Made by a program: the position numbers and the translations under genes. Source: Phyto melanocephala (taxonomy: Eukaryota > Arthropoda > Insecta > Diptera > Rhinophoridae). From it: a DNA stretch of 64,000 nucleotides. Below are positions 57,201 to 64,000 of the stretch, piece by piece. The notes below the pieces were generated by a model. The model made no database searches. It was not told the DNA's origin and saw only the letters and a program-made list of their open reading frames with translations. The stretch's first letter is position 1, and every line of letters begins with the position of its first letter. The DNA lies in NCBI GenBank assembly GCA_941918925.1, contig OW799234.1:66493543-66557542 (forward strand). Reading direction: 5' to 3'.

Positions 57201-60200
57201 CACACAATAAATATCGAATAAGAATAAAAATCCAACAGACAAATACTTTTATATCTAAGAAATTTTTTTTATTTGACAGATTACGTTAAAGATTATTTCG
57301 GGGCTGTTGCTAGCTCGACTACAGTGTATTCTAACAGTCCAATTTTTAAAGCATTTTGAACCTTGTCTCTTGAGTCGTCCATATTTGCTGGCTTGTAAGC
57401 ATGGACTAGATCATTTCAAGAAAAAATGCTTTCTTTAAATTTTTCCTTTAATAAATTGAGTGTTTGATGCGGTGTATAAGAGGTATTACTGTTCTGTTAA
57501 ACAACATATTTACATCTTATCCAATGGGGAACCCAAGTACATAATTGGTAATCATGATTCTATACCTCTCGCCATTAACGTTCGTGCTTGGCTCTTTTTT
57601 CATTTAATTACCCTAATAAGAATTGCTATTTTTAAAATAGTAATAGCAAACTTTGAGTAAAATTTTGATAGAGTTTGAACGCTGTAATTGGCCGCCATAA
57701 ATATTATTGGATGGAGAATTTGTTTTGGTTTCTTTTTGCTACGAAAATAACTGATAATTATCATGCCCAACAGTGAACAAAATATTGTGGTAAAACTTTT
57801 GAATTGAAACACGATTTTCGAAATAAATTCAAACTAACCTCAAAACAACCAAACACTTTTAAATCAGCTGTCACAAAAACAGTGCTGTCAGTTTCAAGTT
57901 GCCCGCTTTAAATAAAGGCCCATATTAATGATTGCTTATTTTGATTTATCACTAGCATTACATTTCATATTTCAATATTTTATTTATTAAACCTATGTAT
58001 ACTATTTTTTTAAGTTTTTTTTTTATGTTTTTCCCCTTATTTGTGTACAATTGTTCTCAAACTTTTTTTGTTATACTTAAAAAGACTTAAATATTTTTTT
58101 AAAACTTACTTTAAAAACAAAAAATTGTAAAATATTTTCGTAGACGTTATTCACCTGCACGCTTGTCCTTTAAGAAAGACTTGAAATTGCCCACCAATAT
58201 TATAGAAAATATAAGCTACATGAGGTAAGTGTGTGTTGAGTTTAAAATAAAATTGCGGTCAATAAAAAAAGTGTTGGCAATAGTTTAAGGCTTGTTACTC
58301 TTTAAATTTGTATTATTAAAACTAGAGAAAATAAAAATAATAAAAATGGTGATGGTAAAAATAAAAAAGGTGGTGGGTAGTAGACATACATACACATAAC
58401 CCTTAAATATCTTTCCATAACAAAACGTTCTCGTACATGTTGACCACTATGTAAATAATACTAATTAATATTTCTTTATTATTAGTTTTTTTTTTTTTGT
58501 AATAATGTAACATAACTAAAAAGTTTTCAATAATACTTTTGAAATCACTCTATTTATGAATACCAGTTTATTTATTTTTTAATTGTTTTATTAAATTATT
58601 TCACAACTTACCAAAAAAAATCATTTATGCATAACATTTATTTAAAATATACGTTTTATTTAATTAAATATATTATTTATTAATTAAAACAAAAAAAATC
58701 TACTTTAAAATTTCATAAAGGTTTTTCGTACACTTCTAAATTATTAATAATGTATGTATATAGATATGTATGTGCTATCATGTCGTATTGTTATAAATTT
58801 TAGAATTGATAGTTGTTTTTTTGTATTGAGCTTGAGATCACTTTTTTGTAAAAAATAGTTTTAATTTTATTTTCCAATATTTATACATTGGAAAATGAAT
58901 ATTGGTAAATAAAATTAAAACTATTTTTTTATAAAAAAGTGATCTCAAGCTCATACAAACAAGTAAGAGTGCTATATTCGGCCATGCCGAATCTTAGATA
59001 CCCTTCAAAACGTGTAGTCATGCAATAACAATAGTTTGTATCACCATTCATCTCATATGAAATACGTACATACATATAAAAAATATATATAAATAAAAAC
59101 ATCCCATTGTAAAATTATAAATTTACGTAAGTATGTATGTATTTTAAAAAAAAAATAAAAATTTAAAAAAAATTTAAAAAAAAATTAAAAAAAAAATTAA
59201 AAAAAAAAATATAAAAAAAAATAAAAAAAATAATAATAAAAATAAATAATAAAATATATAAAATAAAAAAAAAAAAATTTTTGGCTCAGCTAGGATTCGA
59301 TGCCAGGTTTACTTTAACCAGTATATGTATGTTGTTGTTGTAATTGTGAAAAAAACGATGTGGTCGTGGTTTTTTGCTCATATATCAGAAAGTTATAAGA
59401 CGATTGTGCTGAATTTAAATAGCAATTCATTCCCGGATATTTCTAAAAGATTAATACCATACACAGGTCTCAGGCACATACGGTTGCTTCTTAAAGTTGA
59501 TTTCAACCAACACACGTACAGACGGTCAGGGCATAATCGACTCCTCTATTCATAAGCTTTCTATTCATGGCTTCAAAATGTTGCAGTGAACAACAAAATA
59601 TTTAAAAATCATTTTTAAGACAATATTTATTTATTTCTGGCTTGTGGTAATTTATTTTTTAATTCTTCTATACGAAGAGATTAACATTTCTGTTTTTGAT
59701 TATGAAAGAATAAACTAAAACAAGTAAGAGTGTTATATTCGGCCTTGCCGAATCTTATATACCCTTCACAACGTGTACTTACGCAATAAAAGTAGTTTGT
59801 ATCACCATTCATCTCATATGAAATACGTACATACATATAAAAAACATACATATATAAAAACATCCCATTGTAAAATAATAACTTTACGTATGGTTGTTAA
59901 AAAAACATATAAAAAAAACATAAAAAATAATAAAAAAAAATTTAAAAAAAAATTTAAAAAAAATTAAAAAAAATAATAAAAAATATATAAAATAGAAAAT
60001 AAAACAAAAAAATATAAAAAAATGTTTTGGGCTTAGCTGGGGTTCGATGCCACGTTTACTCTAAAGGAGCTAAGACACGGCATGTTTTTTACATCTGACT
60101 TGTCAAATTCTCCACTGCTAATACAAACATATCTAATAGGATTCGTAATGGGAATGACCTGGCTTCGTGACTTGAGGCCAAAAATGGGACGTTTGTAGGG

Positions 60201-63200
60201 TCTTGGTTCTCTTGGGCATTGGTTGTTATCCACCTTTTTCTCTCTTTTTCTTCTTTCTGTCTTCTTTCTTTCTTCTTCCTTTCTTATCTCTCAACTATTA
60301 TTTTTAAGGCATCACAATGGGCCGTATTGGTCTCTGGGTGAAGGTGTGGAAGTTGCTTCACACCGGCCTTACCTACCTACCTACCTACCTAATACAAACA
60401 TGTCGTGTGTTACCTTTAAAACGTTACTTCTGTAAAAAAAATGTGTTGAGACATCTGACAAAATTTTAATAAGAGTGCGCTCTATTTTCTTCTGTCAAAG
60501 CATGTGACATCAGTCGTTGGTAGAAATCTCTGCTGCTGCAAAGCAGTCAGCGTAAAAGTACAATTTTGATAGACATGTAGATTTACATATGTCTCACAAA
60601 TTTTGAAGTCAGATGTAAAAAACATGCCGTGTATTATAGCCTTAACCAGTATACCACGTCTGTATATATGTATGTTGTTTTTGTGTTATAAAAAAACGAG
60701 GTGGCCGTGGGTTTTTGCTCATATCTCAGTTGTTTATGTACCAATGTTTCTGATTTTCAATACCGAACTACTCCCGAATACTTCTGATATTTTAATACCT
60801 CACCCGGGTCCAGGCGATGCCGGGGGGCTTCAAAAAGCTTTCACAAAATATATACTTTATGGGGTCGGAAATGAAAATTGTAGAAATTTCACACGGAATG
60901 ACAAAGCTATATATACCCTTTTTCACTGTGTGAAGGGTATAAAAAGTAAGTTTTATCCCGACACCAGCCAATTGGAATGCATTTTCAAAATCAGCACTCT
61001 TTGATCGGAATGTTTAGTGTTGGATGTAAAAATCATCTATTTAACTTACCAAGTTTTTAAATAAAATATTGCATTTCTATTCATATTTACTGTCATAATG
61101 AGTGAGAGCGAAGTTGTTTTTTCCTTTAACCATCAGTCTGTTGGTAATGAAAGCTTTATTGTTGTCACAACTTATTGTTTTTTTTTTCTTAATTTTGCCT
61201 GTCCAGTTATTCAACAAAAAGTTGGTGCTGGCCGGTCTATATGATCGCTACACCGTGCAATACGCCTTTGTTAATTAAATTTATTTTTTTACGAACTTTT
61301 AATATTTTAAAGATAATATAATATTTAAAGATAATATTTATTTCTGGCTTGAGTTTATTTATTTTTTATATCTTTTATACGAAGAGATTAATAAATATTC
61401 GGCCATATGCATAAAAACTTATAACAGGCTTATAAGTCGTTTTTAAGCAAAATCCACTATTGTTGCATTCATAAACCATTAATAGACTTATAAAGCTTTT
61501 ATAAACCATTTATAAAATCAAAAATTTTATTGTTGGACTTACCCTTTTTTAAACGAAAAATAAGGAGACATTTCATGCATAGTTTACGTTAAAAAAATTT
61601 GTTAAAGAAATTTTGTAAAAAAAATTTAAGAAAAAGTAATTGATATTAAAAGGGATGCGATAACCACAATTCGACGTATAGTTAAGTGCAATTTATACAA
61701 AATAAAATAATAAATTTAACATATTTTAAATTAAATAAAACTAAAAAAATATAATAGTGATGTAAGAGAAACGTAAACAAACTTGTAACCCGAACACTTT
61801 TCTTAACGTTATTAAGGTAGGTAGGTAGGTAGGAAAGGGGGATGCAGAAAGCAGTATCTGCCTCCTACACCCACACTCGGAGACCAATAAGATCCATTGC
61901 GTTACCCTTTCATGTATTAAGGATAGAAAAGAGAGAAAAAGAGAAAGTTTTCATAGATATAGTACAAGAGAAAATAATAAAAATTAAAATTGAGTTAGTA
62001 GGAAATAAAATAGAAGAAAGAAAAACATATTCTTTACGATCCCCATTGCATGTTCACTAGCCGCTTGATCCCCATGATGAATCCGATAATATTCCCCAGC
62101 TTGCACTTTGAACATCACCCAACTCATCGTGGAATCGTTTACCTAACCACTTTAGCCTGTGATTATTTAGCCTTGGGCAGTGACAGACAATGTGTTCCAC
62201 AGTTCCCAACTCCTCCTCATCCTCACACATCCTACAATAATCCGGAGTGTCGCGATCCCATTTACTAATCCTAGCCCTCACAGGACAGTGCCCTGTTAAA
62301 ACCCCAATAGTGGCCCTCAGACATACCCTACCCAGGCCCAGAAGAACCGTAGAGTCCGCTGAGTTTAACCTGGGCCATAAAGCCCTTGACACCCTGCAGT
62401 CTCTTCTGTCCCTCCACGCCATATCGGTCCTGTCAGATACCCACGCCCAGATACGCCCAAAATAGTATCCTAACGGAGGTCTCACCATGTCCACTTCGCT
62501 CGTCGAAACCAATGCCGATCCACCGCGCGCAAGTTCGTCAGCAATTTCATTGCCGACGATTCCATTGTGCCCTGGCACCCAACACAGTCTGACATCGAAG
62601 AGGTTCATGATCCTATTGAGTGCCCTCCTACACTTCTCAACCAACCTAGACTTTACATAATGTCCCTTCAAGGCCTTGAGCGCCGCCTGACTGTCAACGT
62701 ATAGAGTAACCTCCCTACCCCTTGGAACATGTTCCAATATAAGATCCGTCGCTTTATAGATAGCCAGTATCTCCGCTTGGAACACACTACAGTTATCAGA
62801 AAGTTTGTAAGACCTCCTGATGTTTTCTCCCATAATATAGACACCTGCCCCTGTGCCCATATCCATCTTCGATCCATCCGTAAAGACTGCACACCCCTCA
62901 AACAGTCTGTCGGATCCTACCCAACAATCCCTATCCGGAATTATCAGCGGGGGTGTCCTAACAAAACTGATCTCAGTGACCTTGTAGTCTGTCAAATTAC
63001 CCTGACATCGCACACAATCCTGGAGACCAGTTTCCCATAAAATTCTAGTGTGGCCCATGTTAAGTATCCTACCCAACCCTGACTCACCTAGCCTAAACAA
63101 GCTCCTTGCCGCCATTATTATTAACGTTATTAAGGTTAATACTTAATTAATGTTTGGATTATAATTTTTGCTCAAACTTTTTCATATACCAAAAATATAT

Positions 63201-64000
63201 ACTTTTTATTTTTTCGACGTTCTTTTTGTGCTTTAGTTTTTTAAAAAAAATTTACCTTTACTTGATAACCGGGTATATCTTATAGTACTTATGAACACCA
63301 CTGACAATAAAATGACAACTAAATAAAAAAGAGTTGTCATACGTAGTAATAAAATCACTACAAACATTTAATAACTATAAAAGTATTATTGTACGTTTAT
63401 AAATACAAATTCTTATTAGTGGTTTATAATACAAAAGGCGTTTAATAACTATTGTACACTATAACCATAAAATAACTATTTTTTATGCATATGACCGTAA
63501 TAGTTCATATAAAAATTATTTTAAACATTTTTAAATTTAAATGAATGACAATACGATATGATACACATCTTGTAATCAAAAAAAAATATTCTCCAAACAG
63601 TTGTAACACTTTATAAAATTGTATTTTCAATTCTTATTTTGTTATACAGTCCTAATTTTAGTGGTAAAAAATCCAATGAAATTATCCAAGGAAGCTTAAG
63701 TAGCATTAAGCACGCTGCCACTTCTATAACTCGAAAATTCGATGAAATCAAAGGTGTCATATCGGCTAATACTACACCCGTAAAATCATCCTTGTCTGCA
63801 CAAAGTTACAATGATGCTCATGTTACCGAGGAAGATACCATTGCCAATGAAGATGGCGCTCAAAAAATGCGACGTGTTTCCAGTGATTTAGAACATCCCT
63901 GGGGGCGTTTAAGTGAATCCCGCAAATCAAGTTACAATAACTTGGTGCCGTTAGGTGAAAATACATCGACCATAAATTTAAATACGGCTTTGTTGGCACT
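51208..64000 (+). CDS. Crag: Crag / DENND4 Rab guanine nucleotide exchange factor (3' end outside window)
   Basis: Thirteen in-phase exons: 51208-51508, 51575-52121, 52194-52344, 52400-52501, 52787-52956, 53046-53259, 53312-53467, 53533-53697, 53795-54032, 54529-55759, 56119-56415, 58144-58224 and 63650 to beyond 64000, about 1,334 residues in view. The start [20 protein letters not shown] and many later blocks match Drosophila Crag as I recall it. Order: MABP region (about 40-200), uDENN/cDENN/dDENN (to about 660; e.g. [20 protein letters not shown] and [14 protein letters not shown]), then PPR-like repeats near 800-850, then a Ser/acidic linker. The family activates Rab10 (and Rab11 in flies) by GDP release, directing basement-membrane and rhodopsin traffic, and Crag binds calmodulin. 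No frame breaks. Intron 6 is 52 bp, intron 12 is 5.4 kb and full of transposons. The last 300 or so residues should lie downstream. Confidence 0.95.
55834..56082. repeat. Palindromic MITE in Crag intron 10
   Basis: Arms of about 72 bp, starting ATATATGTTTAATAGTTTTT and containing AAGCTTAAGGTCC, face each other at 55834-55905 and 56011-56082. The central 100 bp contains a hammerhead-like motif on the minus strand. In the pre-mRNA the arms would form a long hairpin. Confidence 0.75.
55903..55950 (-). other. Hammerhead-like core motif (intron 10)
   Basis: On the minus strand CTGATGA is followed by T, a 5-bp stem GCTAC...GTAGC, and GAAA, then a short stem candidate TATT...AATA. This resembles the hammerhead core (CUGANGA, stem II, GAAA) but has an extra U at the start of stem II and stem I is not clear. 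Related motif at 57085-57126. Confidence 0.3.
57085..57126 (-). other. Hammerhead-like core motif (intron 11)
   Basis: Minus strand: CTGAAGA, T, stem GCTAC...GTAGC, GAAATATTGA. Same arrangement as the intron 10 copy with changes at N of CUGANGA and in the loop. Flanking sequence differs, so the motif belongs to a dispersed repeat. Confidence 0.3.
58823..58956. repeat. 134-bp palindrome in Crag intron 12
   Basis: Arms begin GTATGAGCTTGAGATCACTT (left arm with one extra base) and pair over about 60 bp around a centre near 58890. DINE copy A8 begins directly after the right arm. Probably a small MITE. Confidence 0.7.
58958..59572 (-). mobile_element. DINE-like element, family A, copy A8 (5'-truncated)
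   Basis: 3' hairpin TTCGGC-CAT-GCCGAA at about 58978, long A/T tract, GGATTCGATGCC block, and GGTCGTGG block; sequence is lost at 59572 before the 5' inverted motif. Its middle part resembles family C (AACACACGTACAGACGG). Confidence 0.75.
59622..59690 (+). repeat. Dispersed repeat, two copies in intron 12
   Basis: About 65 bp, including ATTTCTGGCTTG and TATACGAAGAGATTAA, recurs at 61336-61392. No coding content and no clear ends. Confidence 0.5.
60065..60642. mobile_element. Harbinger-like MITE, TAA duplication (nested)
   Basis: Inverted ends AGGAGCTAAGACACGGCATG and AGGCTATAATACACGGCATG continue into TTTTTTACATCTGACTT; flanked by TAA at 60062-60064 and 60643-60645. The interrupted A9 sequence rejoins exactly at TAA. 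Inside is a non-LTR insertion. Confidence 0.8.
60131..60388 (+). mobile_element. 5'-truncated non-LTR retroposon (nested in MITE)
   Basis: 258 bp ending in (TACC)n repeats, flanked by 13-bp duplications CTAATACAAACAT at 60118-60130 and 60389-60401. The 3' untranslated block CAATGGGCCGTATTGGTCTC resembles the end of the element at 61818-63120, so both belong to related families. Confidence 0.8.
61004..61802. other. Intron 12 sequence between transposons
   Basis: AT-rich, with the second copy of the 65-bp dispersed repeat (61336-61392) and short direct repeats of TTTATAAACC/AACTTATAA type around 61420-61520. No gene. Confidence 0.45.
61818..63120 (-). mobile_element. 5'-truncated non-LTR retrotransposon
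   Basis: Minus strand, flanked by 15-bp duplications TTAACGTTATTAAGG at 61803-61817 and 63121-63135. The 3' tail of repeated CCTA lies at the left side. The 3' UTR has CAATGGATCTTATTGGTCTC. Only the RNase H end of ORF2 is present, as expected from incomplete reverse transcription. It is inserted in the 5.4-kb Crag intron, opposite to the gene's direction. Confidence 0.9.
62057..63115 (-). CDS. Non-LTR ORF2 C-terminal part: RNase H and zinc-knuckle (partial)
   Basis: An open frame of 352 codons, itself intact but 5'-truncated. Residues about 72-205 form the RNase H domain with the four acidic catalytic positions: [27 protein letters not shown] and [10 protein letters not shown], plus [12 protein letters not shown] Cys-rich motif follows ([24 protein letters not shown]-like). 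In intact elements this ORF starts with an endonuclease and RT, which are missing here; the first Met is therefore not a true start. RNase H is found in the I/R1/LOA-type clades; I cannot fix the family. The lack of stops suggests recent insertion. Confidence 0.85.
   Translation of the reverse strand: MAARSLFRLGESGLGRILNMGHTRILWETGLQDCVRCQGNLTDYKVTEISFVRTPPLIIPDRDCWVGSDRLFEGCAVFTDGSKMDMGTGAGVYIMGENIRRSYKLSDNCSVFQAEILAIYKATDLILEHVPRGREVTLYVDSQAALKALKGHYVKSRLVEKCRRALNRIMNLFDVRLCWVPGHNGIVGNEIADELARGGSALVSTSEVDMVRPPLGYYFGRIWAWVSDRTDMAWRDRRDCRVSRALWPRLNSADSTVLLGLGRVCLRATIGVLTGHCPVRARISKWDRDTPDYCRMCEDEEELGTVEHIVCHCPRLNNHRLKWLGKRFHDELGDVQSASWGILSDSSWGSSG
63137..63649. other. 3' end of Crag intron 12
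   Basis: AT-rich; ends with the pyrimidine-rich tract and TATACAG acceptor at 63649. Repeated TTATAAAT/ATAACTAT motifs between 63360 and 63480. Nothing else recognised. Confidence 0.5.

Larger units (their letters stand above)
59718..60942 (-). mobile_element. DINE-like element, family A, copy A9 (holds MITE)
   Basis: Both ends are present: hairpin TTCGGC-CTT-GCCGAA near 59740 and the 5' inverted motif ending 60942. It is split by a TAA-flanked MITE at 60065-60642 and has a deletion between the GGGGGGCTTC and AAAATATATACTTTATGG blocks. Confidence 0.8.

Noticed and set aside
57230..57420. Possible DD41D-type relic in Crag intron 11 (minus strand [12 protein letters not shown])
   Set aside because: Only a loose resemblance to LVYADKPATIDA; too short and diverged to call.
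62247..63040. Plus-strand frames of 68-103 codons over the RNase H region
   Set aside because: Antisense shadows of the retrotransposon ORF2 fragment.

Overview
This is an AT-rich nuclear window from an animal, very probably a higher (likely calyptrate) fly. The evidence is spliced genes with GT-AG introns, a clear orthologue of Drosophila Crag (DENND4 family), many DINE-1-like (Helentron) repeats whose 3' hairpin is of the type known from flies, and Tc1, DD41D, hAT, piggyBac and Harbinger relics. The species assignment is inference; the gene and transposon calls rest on visible motifs.

Positions 1-41.6 kb are almost entirely transposon-derived. They hold MITEs with recognisable target duplications, two copies of one Tc1 (DD34E) element, a hAT deletion derivative, three families of DINE-like elements (called A, B and C here), a pogo-like element holding a nested DD41D transposon, a canonical non-autonomous Helitron with an internal tandem array, two foldback derivatives of a DD41D transposon, and decayed non-LTR reverse transcriptase fragments. 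The only non-transposon gene candidates there are a short two-exon model at 27.3 kb and a weak open frame at 40 kb.

Positions 41.85-48.9 kb hold a four-exon plus-strand gene for a protein of about 2,150 residues with an acidic, SUMO-interaction-like N-terminus and many atypical C2H2 zinc fingers. I do not recognise the orthologue. All exon phases match, and one zinc finger is completed exactly across a splice junction.

From 51.2 kb to the window end lies Crag/DENND4, a DENN-domain Rab guanine nucleotide exchange factor, with 13 coding exons in view. Its introns range from 52 bp to 5.4 kb. The large intron holds a nested stack: a DINE copy carrying a Harbinger-type MITE, which itself carries a truncated non-LTR retroposon, plus a second non-LTR insertion with an intact RNase H frame. 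No tRNA, rRNA, CRISPR array or prokaryotic operon structure was seen. Many transposon ends were set by matching inverted repeats and target duplications by eye, so ends can be off by a few bases.
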